This document shows, one piece after another, positions 35,479 through 45,166 of a stretch of 47,950 bases of DNA. The stretch lies in NCBI GenBank assembly GCA_944391335.1, contig CALXTF010000009.1, forward strand, positions 1 to 47,950. Direction: 5' to 3'. The position numbers were made by a program, and so were the translations under genes. Source of the stretch: an uncultured Alphaproteobacteria bacterium (lineage in GTDB: Bacteria > Pseudomonadota > Alphaproteobacteria > RF32 > CAG-239). Within the stretch, counting starts at the first letter, position 1. The number at the start of each line of letters is the position of its first letter. Under the pieces are notes generated by a model that saw nothing but the letters and a program-made list of their open reading frames with translations, did not search any database and was not told the DNA's origin.

Positions 35479-36912
35479 TCAGAACAAAAGCAATTTAGCA
35501 AGTCCTAAAAAAATAAAGTAGCCGCCGGAATCTGTACAAGCAATTAAGAATACACCTGATGCAATTGCCGGATCAATTTTAAGACGATTAAGGGTAAGAG
35601 GAATTAAAATTCCAATAAGACCGGCTATGGTTAAATTACAAAGCATAGCCAAGGCAATAATATAACTCATTGTTTTTTGTTGAGGAAACCATAAATATAC
35701 GGCAATACCAATCATAACCGCGAATAAAAGACCGTTGCATAAACCAACTAAAAATTCTTTACCTATCATTCTCCAAGTGTTGCGAGAATTAATTTCTTTT
35801 GTAGCTAAAGAACGAACGACAACAGCTAATGTTTGTTGTCCCGTTGTTCCACCCATTGAGGCTACTATCGGCATTAAAACGGCTAAAATTGACAATTGAG
35901 CAATAATATCGCGAAAACCGTCGACAACTGACGCGGCAATAAGTGTTGCAAATAAATTTGTAATTAACCATATTGAACGTGATTTAAAAATACTAAAGAC
36001 GGAGCGATAAACATCATTACCTTCATTACCGGTTAAACGCATAATGTCTTCATTAGTTTCTTCATGAACAATTTCAACGACGTCATCAATATTGATAACC
36101 CCGATAAGATGTCCTTTATTATCTACGACCATAGCCGACATCCAACCATATTTACGAAACATATGAGCAATTTCTTCTCGATCGGTGTAAACATCAATAG
36201 GTACAATTTCACCATCCATAACCGTATTTAATTTTTCATCGGCTTTTGCGCGTAAAAGCTTATCCAAAGCTATTTCTCCGGTTGGTTTGAGTGTTTTTTT
36301 ATCGACGAGAAAAATGGTGTAGAAATCATCTGGTAATTCATTATTGGTTAAAAGATATTGTTTTGCTTCTTTCACCGTCCAATCATCCGGTATACTTACG
36401 AAATCTCGTGACATGATACGACCGGCTGAATCTTCCGGATAATTAAGAGATGATTTAACTTGATATTTAAGTTGGGGATCCAGTTGGTTAATAATTTGTT
36501 CTTGTTCTTTATAATCCATATTTTCGAGAATTTCGACAGCTTCATCAGAATCGAGTTCATTAACGATTTTAACAATTTGATTTTCATTTAAGCTATCGAG
36601 AACCTGTTCCTGAACGACTTCGTTTAGTTCCGGAAATACGGCGGGATCGATTTTATCACCAAGTATTTTAACCAACTTCATTCGGTGATGAATATCTAAA
36701 ACTTCAATAAGTCTGGCTAAATCATATTCATCTAAACCTTCAACAATCTTTTTGACATGAATGTCGTCATTTTCATTTAATCCGATAATTATTGAATTAA
36801 CGAATTTAGGACCTAATCCGAGATTGAGTGTTCTTTTTTTAGATATTTGATGATTGAAACGTGAAACTTTTCTTTTAGATAAAGGTTGTTTTTTTCTCAA
36901 TTTTTTTTTCAT
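35479..36912 (-). CDS. mgtE: Magnesium transporter MgtE
   Basis: MgtE is a dimeric Mg2+ channel whose cytoplasmic domains sense magnesium. The 477 residues show a basic N-terminal extension, the MgtE_N superhelix (~50-165, with the repeated LDEYDLARLIEVLD and DSDEAVEILENMD units) and two CBS domains (~170-290). A five-helix membrane domain follows from ~315, with the conserved pore segment MPIVASMGGTTGQQTLAVVVRSLA. AGGAGG lies 5 nt before the ATG, a strong site. It is the first gene of the mgtE-lspA-M16-pgi-mutL run and follows tRNA-Leu by about 40 bp. Confidence 0.96.
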   Translation of the reverse strand: MKKKLRKKQPLSKRKVSRFNHQISKKRTLNLGLGPKFVNSIIIGLNENDDIHVKKIVEGLDEYDLARLIEVLDIHHRMKLVKILGDKIDPAVFPELNEVVQEQVLDSLNENQIVKIVNELDSDEAVEILENMDYKEQEQIINQLDPQLKYQVKSSLNYPEDSAGRIMSRDFVSIPDDWTVKEAKQYLLTNNELPDDFYTIFLVDKKTLKPTGEIALDKLLRAKADEKLNTVMDGEIVPIDVYTDREEIAHMFRKYGWMSAMVVDNKGHLIGVINIDDVVEIVHEETNEDIMRLTGNEGNDVYRSVFSIFKSRSIWLITNLFATLIAASVVDGFRDIIAQLSILAVLMPIVASMGGTTGQQTLAVVVRSLATKEINSRNTWRMIGKEFLVGLCNGLLFAVMIGIAVYLWFPQQKTMSYIIALAMLCNLTIAGLIGILIPLTLNRLKIDPAIASGVFLIACTDSGGYFIFLGLAKLLLF

Positions 36913-36955
36913 GACAACCTCCTCTTTATGAAAGACATTTTGATAAATTTATGAC

Positions 36956-37041
36956 TGGTGCGCCCGAGAAGACTTGAACTTCCAAGAGCTTAGCTCATAA
37001 CGACCTCAACGTTACGCGTTTACCAATTTCGCCACGGGCGC
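36956..37041 (-). tRNA. tRNA-Leu (anticodon GAG)
   Basis: Minus strand: acceptor GCGCCCG pairs with CGGGCGC. The anticodon stem TAACG/CGTTA frames loop TTGAGGT, giving GAG. A long class II variable arm (GAGCTAAGCTC region) fits leucine. The T arm has AGTTCAAGTCT. CCA is encoded (36958-36956). It decodes CUC/CUU. Confidence 0.94.
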
Positions 37042-37121
37042 GCAATCATCATAAAGATAGTGCAGAAATAACCTGCTTTCAGAAAATAATCAAGTATTTT
37101 TTTATATAAAAGAGCATTTTT

Positions 37122-38333
37122 TTAGTTTTTTTCCATAACCGCTGTAAAAAATCCATCTGTTTCACTCATGAATGGATTGAGTTTTAGATAATATGGATTG
37201 TTGAATATAAAAGGAGAATCTATTTTATTTTTCCAAATAGAAGAAAGGTTCATCAGTTTCATATCTAAATGTCGAGAAAGAAATAAATTAACATTATTTT
37301 CATTTTCTTCTTTAAGAATTGAACAAGTCATATAAATAATTCTTCCTTTAACGACCGTATGTTCATAGGCTTTTTCCAATATATCTTGTTGAGTGCGGAC
37401 AAGTTCATTTAATTGTTGAGGCGTCAACCGAAATTTAGCGTCCGGAGATCTACGCCAAGTTCCTGTTCCCGAACAAGGAGCGTCAATTATAAACCGTGTA
37501 TACATATCTGTATTTTGTAAAGATGTTTTAACTTTAATATTATGAATACCAAGTCTATTCATTCGCGGATATAAAGCTTCCAATCGTTTTAAATTAATGT
37601 CGTGAACATCAATTTGCCCTTTATTTTCGAGTTCTGCGGCAAGAGCCAAAGCTTTTCCTCCGGCTCCGGAACAATAATCAATGATTTTATCACAACAATT
37701 CACATCACACATTAAAGCTGCTATTTGAGAGGCTTCATCTTGAGGTTCAATATATCCTTCTTGCCAGATGACGCAATTATTGAGATTAATTCTTTGAGAT
37801 GAGCGAATTCCTTTAGGAGCATAAGGCGTTGGTCGAACATCAAAACCTTCTGCGTGCATTTTCTTTAAAACGTCATCTCTACTTCCTTTGGCAACTCTAA
37901 AATCAGCAGGAGCAGGATGTTTCATGGCTTCTAACAAGGCGGAATCATTAATTTTTTCAAACAACCAATCAGGACATTCACATTCAACAGCGGCGGGATA
38001 GACATATTGCGGAAGATTAACCAGCCATTGCTTTTCTGCTTGGGTTAATCTGGGAAGATTATATTCTCCACCGAGATAAATATCTTCAAGATTTTCATGA
38101 CGCAAGTAATAAAGAAGCATTTTTTTAGGGTCTGTGCTTTGGGTATCAAATTCCAACCGCCGCCGATGACGAATAATTTCCCATATTTTATTACTGATAA
38201 ATCTTCTATCTCCACTTCCGATATAGCGGCGATTGCGAAAATAGTCATTAATTAATTGATCGGCAGGTTCTTGATCCTTAAAAACAATTGTCATCAAATC
38301 CAATACCGCCATATAACGTGCAGATATTTTCAT
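37122..38333 (-). CDS. RsmB/NOP-family rRNA (cytosine-C5) methyltransferase
   Basis: The 403-residue product methylates C5 of a cytosine, most likely in 16S rRNA, using S-adenosylmethionine. The AdoMet site is IDYCSGAGGKALALAAEL. The two catalytic cysteines are in motif IV DAPCSGTGTWRRSPDAK and motif VI YMTCSILKEENENNV. The N-terminal domain is the helical NusB-like type seen in RsmB-like proteins, so RsmB is the likeliest member, but the exact target is not provable. It follows rlmE by 3 nt, forming an RNA-modification pair with it. Confidence 0.9.
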   Translation of the reverse strand: MKISARYMAVLDLMTIVFKDQEPADQLINDYFRNRRYIGSGDRRFISNKIWEIIRHRRRLEFDTQSTDPKKMLLYYLRHENLEDIYLGGEYNLPRLTQAEKQWLVNLPQYVYPAAVECECPDWLFEKINDSALLEAMKHPAPADFRVAKGSRDDVLKKMHAEGFDVRPTPYAPKGIRSSQRINLNNCVIWQEGYIEPQDEASQIAALMCDVNCCDKIIDYCSGAGGKALALAAELENKGQIDVHDINLKRLEALYPRMNRLGIHNIKVKTSLQNTDMYTRFIIDAPCSGTGTWRRSPDAKFRLTPQQLNELVRTQQDILEKAYEHTVVKGRIIYMTCSILKEENENNVNLFLSRHLDMKLMNLSSIWKNKIDSPFIFNNPYYLKLNPFMSETDGFFTAVMEKN

Positions 38334-38336
38334 GAT

Positions 38337-39035
38337 TTATTTTTCCTTTATTTGTCGAAAACCAATAGCTACTAAATATTCTTCCGGAGATGTCTGGCGA
38401 CTGGCATGAGGTTTAAAATGCGAAACTTTAACAAAGCTCTTTTTAATTTCATTTAAAAAAGAACTTTCTGTTCCGCCTTTAAATACTTTAGCGATGAAAA
38501 TTCCTCCTTCTTTCAAAACATCTTTAGCAAAATCATATGCCGTTTCAACCAATACCATTGTGCGCAGATGATCTGTTTGTTGATGACCGATTGTATTTGC
38601 CGCCATATCACTCATAACCACATCGGCTTTTCCATGTAATAATTGTTTTAGTTTATCCGCAGCATCCGGTGCGGTAAAATCCTGTTCAATTAAAGTCGCG
38701 CCAAGAATAGGCTCTGTTGGTAAAATATCTATTCCAACCACCTGCCCTTCGCCTTTATTGCGTTTTACGGCTATTTGCGTCCATCCTCCTGGGGAACAAC
38801 CAAGATCGACAATTGTTTTACCACGCCCTAAAAATTTAAATTTTTCATCAAGTTGAATTAATTTAAAAGCGGCTCGCGAGCGAAATCCTAACCTTTTAGC
38901 TTCCGACACATAGGGATCATTAAGTTGACGTTCCAACCATTTTGTAGAAGATGGCTTTCTATATTTAGCGGTTTTGACATGAACGGTGAGATTTCTTTTA
39001 TTTCCTATAATTTTTGCCGATCTGCTTTGAGGCAT
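38337..39035 (-). CDS. rlmE: 23S rRNA (uridine-2'-O)-methyltransferase RlmE (FtsJ/RrmJ)
   Basis: RlmE methylates the ribose of U2552 in the A-loop of the 50S subunit, a late assembly step. The 232 residues include a basic N-terminal extension typical of alphaproteobacteria. The K-D-K-E tetrad is visible: AAFKLIQLDEKF (Lys), MSDMAANTIG (Asp), IFIAKVFKGG (Lys) and SPEEYLVAIGF (Glu). AdoMet binds at IVDLGCSPGGWTQIA. It begins 2 nt after the ppx-like gene stop. Confidence 0.96.
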   Translation of the reverse strand: MPQSRSAKIIGNKRNLTVHVKTAKYRKPSSTKWLERQLNDPYVSEAKRLGFRSRAAFKLIQLDEKFKFLGRGKTIVDLGCSPGGWTQIAVKRNKGEGQVVGIDILPTEPILGATLIEQDFTAPDAADKLKQLLHGKADVVMSDMAANTIGHQQTDHLRTMVLVETAYDFAKDVLKEGGIFIAKVFKGGTESSFLNEIKKSFVKVSHFKPHASRQTSPEEYLVAIGFRQIKEK

Positions 39036-39037
39036 AT

Positions 39038-39976
39038 CTACTCTCCATTTGCTAAATCATAAATTATACTGTCAACGGCACTTTTAAGCGAAACAACAAT
39101 TTTATCAGCTTTAATGTCTTGAAAAATTCTTGAAAAAATAACACATGATGGTTGAAATATTTTTGCTCTTACAGGTCCGATGCAAACATTTTTAGACATT
39201 TCTTCACAACTCATGTGTTGTACTTTTTTAATCGCCTGATTAAACTCATAAACATCTATTCTTACACCATCTGCACGACTTCTGTCATATGTTTCCCAAT
39301 TACGGGCAATATGGGTTAAACGCAAAGGAACGCTTGATGTTGCCAAGTAACTTATATTTCCAAGATATTTTTCCAAATGACTTTCTTGAACAAACTGTTG
39401 AGTATATAATGATATTTCTTTATCAAGTAACACCGCCTTTTTAGGATCGTATTCATGAAACGAATATTTTTCTGCAGCCAAGCGACTTCCAAGAGGAATA
39501 GAAATTGTTTTAAGAATTTCCGGATTTTGTTTTCTGGTAGCCAAAGTAATTTCTGTTGAACCACCTCCAATATCATAAACAACAACATAATCTGTTTTAT
39601 CTTCCGTAACATTAAGTAAAGCACCTTTTAGGTTGAGAACGGCTTCTTGATAACTATCAATAACTTCTATATTAATACCGGATTGTTGTTTTACTTTTTT
39701 AATAAAGATGTCTCCATTTTCGGCTACTCGACATGCTGCGGTAGCTATGGCTCTATATTTATCAACATGGTATTCATTCATGATTTTTTTATAATAACAA
39801 AAACAATCTATTCCTCGAGCAATTGCCTCATCGGTAAATTTATGATTTTCATGCAATCCTTCACCCATTTTTATAGATGTTGATGTTTTATAAAGAGTTT
39901 TTCCCTTTTGATCGGCTATTTGTAAACGACACGAATTTGTTCCAAGATCAATGGCGGCCAGCGTTATCTGTTTCAT
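39038..39976 (-). CDS. Ppx/GppA family exopolyphosphatase (second of two tandem copies)
   Basis: A 312-residue single ASKHA-fold phosphatase. Phosphate loops are AAIDLGTNSCRLQIA (near the start) and VVYDIGGGSTEITLA (mid-protein). The catalytic Glu is in the SYQEAVLNLKGAL stretch, where the usual E-x-E-A-x-x form is altered to YQEA. It hydrolyses polyphosphate and/or the guanosine pentaphosphate alarmone; which one cannot be told. It is shorter than full Ppx because the HD C-terminal domain is missing, as usual in alphaproteobacteria. It overlaps the upstream paralogue by 29 bp and precedes rlmE. Confidence 0.88.
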   Translation of the reverse strand: MKQITLAAIDLGTNSCRLQIADQKGKTLYKTSTSIKMGEGLHENHKFTDEAIARGIDCFCYYKKIMNEYHVDKYRAIATAACRVAENGDIFIKKVKQQSGINIEVIDSYQEAVLNLKGALLNVTEDKTDYVVVYDIGGGSTEITLATRKQNPEILKTISIPLGSRLAAEKYSFHEYDPKKAVLLDKEISLYTQQFVQESHLEKYLGNISYLATSSVPLRLTHIARNWETYDRSRADGVRIDVYEFNQAIKKVQHMSCEEMSKNVCIGPVRAKIFQPSCVIFSRIFQDIKADKIVVSLKSAVDSIIYDLANGE

Positions 39977-41027
39977 TATTTTTTCTCTTATTTTTAAATT
40001 TATATGATCGATAGTATTTTTTGTGTTGATTATGCATCATGTCAAGTAATATACCTTCTCTGATTCCTCGATCTGCAACAGTAATTTCGCGTACAGGCCA
40101 AAAAGAACATATTGCTTCAATGATGGCGCATCCTGCAATCGTTAAATCAGCTTTAAGTGGTCCGATACAAGGATGTTTTCTACGTCCTTCATCCCCCATA
40201 CAACGAATTTTATTAATAGCATGATTGATACCTTTGGCGCTAATGACCAGTCCATCAACAACCGAGCGATTGTAATGTTTTAAGTTAAGTTGAACTGCTC
40301 CGAGAACTGTTACGGTACCGGATGTTCCTATAATTTGAATTTCACCATTTTTGATTGCTTCGCTGATTTTACAACGTTGTTCAAAATCCGATAATATTTT
40401 ATATGTTCTTTCAATAATGGTATTATAAGCCAAATCGGTCATATCCTTATTTGGAAAGGCTTCTGCAACAGTTACGACGCCATAAGGTAAAGAAACGTAT
40501 TCTTCAATAAAAGGTTTTCCATGACGATTAAGTTTAGCTAAAGATATTTCTGTTGATCCGCCCCCTATATCAAATACCAAAGTTCTTTTAATATTTTTTT
40601 TTAAAAGTGGCAAACAACCTATAACCGCCAAACGAGATTCTTCTTGTGAAGAAATAATTTCCAAATTAAGTCCTGTCTGGCGTTTAACTTCATTTAAAAA
40701 ATCTTTACAATTTTTAGCTCTTCTGCAAGCTGCGGTTGCGACAAAACGAGTACGATAAACAGGTGCATACTCATGGATAATTTCCGCACAAATTTTTAAG
40801 GCTCGAATTGTACGCCTAATTGCTTCACGACTAAGCATGTTATCTTTTATAATACCCTCGCCCAAACGTGTGATACGGGAAAAAGTTTCAGTGATATGAA
40901 AAGAAGATTTTGTTGGTGAAGCAATAACCAAGCGGCAAGAATTTGTACCGAGATCAATAGCTGCATAATTATGGGGTGTAAGATTATCTTTACTAATGAT
41001 GCGGCTGTTTTTTTTATATTTTTGCAT
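39948..41027 (-). CDS. ppx: Ppx/GppA family exopolyphosphatase (first of two tandem copies)
   Basis: The 359-residue product has the same two-lobe ASKHA fold as the adjacent gene: YAAIDLGTNSCRLVIASP, the catalytic segment IISSQEESRLAVIGCLP (E-E-x-R type, closest to the canonical Ppx motif) and LVFDIGGGSTEISLA. The C-terminal half includes GTSGTVTVLGAVQLNL and IREGILLDMM, the family ending. The basic N- and C-terminal tails are extra. It retains a more standard catalytic loop than its neighbour and so is the better candidate for the ancestral Ppx. The following gene starts inside its 3' end. Confidence 0.92.
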   Translation of the reverse strand: MQKYKKNSRIISKDNLTPHNYAAIDLGTNSCRLVIASPTKSSFHITETFSRITRLGEGIIKDNMLSREAIRRTIRALKICAEIIHEYAPVYRTRFVATAACRRAKNCKDFLNEVKRQTGLNLEIISSQEESRLAVIGCLPLLKKNIKRTLVFDIGGGSTEISLAKLNRHGKPFIEEYVSLPYGVVTVAEAFPNKDMTDLAYNTIIERTYKILSDFEQRCKISEAIKNGEIQIIGTSGTVTVLGAVQLNLKHYNRSVVDGLVISAKGINHAINKIRCMGDEGRRKHPCIGPLKADLTIAGCAIIEAICSFWPVREITVADRGIREGILLDMMHNQHKKYYRSYKFKNKRKNNETDNAGRH

Positions 41028-41184
41028 TTTTCATATCAATCAATTCTACAAATTTTAAATTTTTATTATTGTGAACGATTTTTCTCTTTTGGACAAGTAT
41101 TTTTTATAAAAAAAACACCAATATATATAATTGAATTGAGAAATTGAAATTTGATAAAATTTATCAGGAACATAAGAGCGATTA

Positions 41185-42291
<1,107 letters not shown>

Positions 42292-42431
42292 TTATTTAAC
42301 AACAGAAGCAGTATTGCAAAAAGAAGTTATAAAATTATTAACAAAAACTGATAAAAAAACTTTTTTTGGCTAAATAATCAATTATCAAATATTTTTAATT
42401 TAAAACATTGCGACAGGTTAAATAAAATGAA

Positions 42432-43049
42432 TTATAAGAATTTTTTTATAGGTTTATAACTATGTCGATGTTCAGGAGTTACACCATATTTTTTTAGACC
42501 TTGCAGATGTAAAGAAGTTCCGTAACCAGAATTTTTTTCAAAACCATACCCCTGATATTTTTTAGCCAATTCTTTCATGAGGTGATCGCGATAGACTTTG
42601 GCGACAATTGAAGCAGCTGCTATTGATAAAGACCGACCGTCCCCTTTAACAATTGATCGACAAGGACAAGGGAAAACGGTTGGTGTTTGATTACCATCCA
42701 ATAAAGCGAGTTTAGGTTGATTTGGAATTTTTTCTAATGCTCTTTTCATAGCGAGAAAAGTTGCTTGTAAGATATTGAATTCATCAATTTCTTGACATGA
42801 AGCTTGTCCTATCCCGATTTGAATATGTCCGGCTTTTTGTTCTTGCAACAAGCGTGCAAATAATTTTTCTCTTTTAAGGGGAGATATTTTTTTTGAATCA
42901 TCAAGATTAAGTGTCAAATCGGCGGCCAATTGATGATTTTTAATAATGACGGCAGCGGCAACGACTGGTCCAGCCCACGGTCCCCGCCCTGCTTCATCGA
43001 TACCGGCGACATCGAAATCGTATTCATTTTCAATAGAAAAATCAGGCAT
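42432..43049 (-). CDS. rnhB: Ribonuclease HII
   Basis: RNase HII removes single ribonucleotides and RNA-DNA hybrids from DNA. The 205 residues contain the metal ligands Asp18-Glu19 in AGIDEAGRGPWAGPVVAAAV, the Asp in LALLDGNQTP and the Asp in SIVAKVYRDHLM. GYGFEKNSGYGTSLHLQGLKKYGVTPEHR is the standard C-terminal signature. It is transcribed towards ccrM with about 150 bp between them. Confidence 0.96.
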   Translation of the reverse strand: MPDFSIENEYDFDVAGIDEAGRGPWAGPVVAAAVIIKNHQLAADLTLNLDDSKKISPLKREKLFARLLQEQKAGHIQIGIGQASCQEIDEFNILQATFLAMKRALEKIPNQPKLALLDGNQTPTVFPCPCRSIVKGDGRSLSIAAASIVAKVYRDHLMKELAKKYQGYGFEKNSGYGTSLHLQGLKKYGVTPEHRHSYKPIKKFL

Positions 43050-43110
43050 TTAAATTTTCTTCTTTATTTTTTATATAAATATAACGCATATATTTATATG
43101 ATTTTACTTA

Positions 43111-43344
43111 TTAATGCTCGATAGGCTGCGTCATATCTTGATCGTTATAATTATTTTTAATAACATCCACAAAGCGATTTCCCGTATTTTTTAAATCTTC
43201 AGAATGTTTTGCAACACCATGAGTTACGGATGTAAAATGACCTAATGTCTTATAATAGACAGTTTTAGGATGCATTCCAAATCCAAACCATGCGATAGTT
43301 AAGGCTATAATGATTAAAACAATGAGATAAAACAAAGCTTTCAT
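43111..43344 (-). CDS. Small single-pass membrane protein, hypothetical
   Basis: A 77-residue protein with one N-terminal hydrophobic helix (residues ~3-22, ALFYLIVLIIIALTIAWFGF) and a polar tail with no recognised domain. It could be an anchored periplasmic or cytoplasmic adaptor. AAGGA lies about 8 nt before the ATG at 43344. It lies 32 nt after the 493-residue gene and 61 nt before rnhB on the same strand, so it may share a transcript with either. No family is recognised. Confidence 0.6.
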   Translation of the reverse strand: MKALFYLIVLIIIALTIAWFGFGMHPKTVYYKTLGHFTSVTHGVAKHSEDLKNTGNRFVDVIKNNYNDQDMTQPIEH

Positions 43345-43376
43345 ATTTTTTCCTTGATAAAATTATATTAACAAAT

Positions 43377-44858
43377 TTATTTTCGTCTTCTTGTTCCCAA
43401 TCGACGCGGGGCATCAAAAATAATAGCGGCTTTACGAACCAAAGCATCGGTCAAACCATCTTTAGTCAGAAGGAATTTTTTGGCCGTTTTTTTTCGTTCG
43501 AGATAATATTTTGCCTTATTAATAATGTTCGTTTGTACGAAAGGATTAACAGGGATATTGATTTTTATATATTTATTCAGATTAAGCAGATCATATTTTT
43601 TTGTATCGGGATTATAGACGTAAAAGCTGTAAAATAATGAGCGTTGGAGTAAAAATTCCTGATGGTTTATATCTTCACCTTTAGCGATAGAGTTTTTAGC
43701 TTCCTGTTCCGGCAGCATTTGTGCGAATTTAGGATATCTTCGTGAGATTTCATTTTCGGTCCAATATTTTAGTTTTGTGTTAAGCACAAAATCCATATTT
43801 TTCAATAGATTGTTTCTTTCTGTTATATTTTTATCATCGAGGAGAGCGAAACAAGGTTCTAAATTTCTTAACATATTCCAATCACCTGTTTTCCAATATT
43901 CTCCTAAACGGTAGATGGTTGAGGCGAAATGGGAACTTCTTTCATCTTCGACCATGAGATAGTAAATATCTTCAGGGGATAGAGCCACGGATTTTGGATG
44001 CAAGCAACGGTTATCCAACAAGATTTTATTACGAAACTGATGAAATTTTTGAATAAAAAGACCTATATAATCATTACGAATATTTCGAATTTGGCGATAA
44101 GCTTTATGTAAAGCTGTATACCTGATAAGATCTTTATCTTTAAATAATTTTTGAAGGAGTTCATTTAATAAAACATCATCTGGTTTTTCTTTTAAGAACC
44201 AAGAATGTTTACGTTTTAATTTTTCTTTTTTGAAAGTTTGTTCTATTTTTTGAATTAGTTTCCAATCCTCTGGTTGGAAGAGGTATCTATTTTCGACAAT
44301 AACGATTGATTTATTTGTTATTTTTCCACGATAAAAGAGTCTTTGTTCGGGAATGACATCGACTTTATAAGTTACATTATTCCAACGAACGTGATGGGTA
44401 AGACTTTCTCTTTCAATGGAGATACCAATACTTTTTAGCATTTTTGGCATAATATCTTCTGATATTTGAAATGAATCGGTAATCAAACCGGATACTTCTC
44501 TAGGAGCTGCGTGTAAGAAGCCGTTATTATAATTAGCTGGATTAACAACGATGTTATTATCGAAACTATCGGTACGTTCGCGGCTATCTTCTGATTCGAT
44601 AAAAAACATTAAATCTTGTGTTGCGTGGGTGTCGATTACTTCTTCAAGTTTGGAAAAATTTTCGAGGATATCTTCATGCAATCCGTTCTGAGCCGCATAT
44701 TCGGCACAGCTTAGACGAGATATTTTTTTCATTGTTGAATAGGCGTTATATTTACCAAAATCATCTGCTGAAATTTTCAAGAGCATATTACGAATAGTAT
44801 TATTGACTTGCCTATTAACAACGAAGAAATTTCCTCCTTTTCCTGCGACAACGTCCAT
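43377..44858 (-). CDS. Unrecognised 493-residue soluble protein
   Basis: I do not recognise this protein. It has no signal peptide or membrane segment and is rich in Lys, Asn, Ile and aromatic residues. Visible pieces are an N-terminal part with ISADDFGKYNAYSTMKK, an Asn-rich stretch near 95-115, a charged helical region (~205-245, KIEQTFKKEKLKRKHSW), and a basic C-terminus (DAPRRLGTRRRK) that could bind nucleic acid. Ordinary codon use over 493 codons and a good GAGG site 6 nt upstream argue that it is a real gene. A promoter candidate lies upstream. It may be specific to this lineage. Nothing supports a function. Confidence 0.85.
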   Translation of the reverse strand: MDVVAGKGGNFFVVNRQVNNTIRNMLLKISADDFGKYNAYSTMKKISRLSCAEYAAQNGLHEDILENFSKLEEVIDTHATQDLMFFIESEDSRERTDSFDNNIVVNPANYNNGFLHAAPREVSGLITDSFQISEDIMPKMLKSIGISIERESLTHHVRWNNVTYKVDVIPEQRLFYRGKITNKSIVIVENRYLFQPEDWKLIQKIEQTFKKEKLKRKHSWFLKEKPDDVLLNELLQKLFKDKDLIRYTALHKAYRQIRNIRNDYIGLFIQKFHQFRNKILLDNRCLHPKSVALSPEDIYYLMVEDERSSHFASTIYRLGEYWKTGDWNMLRNLEPCFALLDDKNITERNNLLKNMDFVLNTKLKYWTENEISRRYPKFAQMLPEQEAKNSIAKGEDINHQEFLLQRSLFYSFYVYNPDTKKYDLLNLNKYIKINIPVNPFVQTNIINKAKYYLERKKTAKKFLLTKDGLTDALVRKAAIIFDAPRRLGTRRRK

Positions 44859-44892
44859 TTTGACACCTCAGTCATTCTTATCATAATATGTT

Positions 44893-44922
44893 ATTATAAT
44901 ATAAAAAAGGTATAATTAGCAA
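44893..44922 (-). promoter_or_regulatory. Promoter candidate for the 493-residue gene
   Basis: Minus strand: -35 TTGCTA (44922-44917), 18-bp spacer, -10 TATAAT (44898-44893). It would leave a leader of about 28 nt before the ATG at 44858. Confidence 0.5.
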
Positions 44923-45059
44923 CAATTTTTTATTTTGATAATAAATATTCTATATTAATTTTTTGGGGATTATATTATTACTTGTTTGTACGGAATTTAA
45001 ACAATTTACATTTATATATAAACATATTTATTTTAGGTTATGCAAGATTTTAAGCTTAA

Positions 45060-45089
45060 TTGGATTCGCATAAAGATGATGTATATAAA
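45060..45089 (+). promoter_or_regulatory. Promoter candidate for the SPFH/NfeD pair
   Basis: TTGGAT at 45060-45065 with TATATA at 45082-45087 (16 bp) or TATAAA at 45084-45089 (18 bp). It lies about 80 bp before the ATG, which has AGAGGAG upstream. Confidence 0.4.
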
Positions 45090-45166
45090 CTTTATATAGA
45101 TGTTGTTTAATTTAATATATGACATTAAGCTAATCTTGATTAAACAATTTTCAGAGGAGAAAAAAA

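Larger units (their letters stand above)
44859..45166. other. AT-rich divergent intergenic region (308 bp)
   Basis: This spacer separates the unrecognised 493-residue gene from the SPFH gene. It holds the two promoter candidates listed separately and no ORF, tRNA or terminator. No clear operator palindrome is seen. Confidence 0.7.

Noticed and set aside
43377-44858. Toxin or defence effector
   Set aside because: The protein has no nuclease, kinase or pore motif and no antitoxin-like neighbour, so nothing in the sequence supports it.
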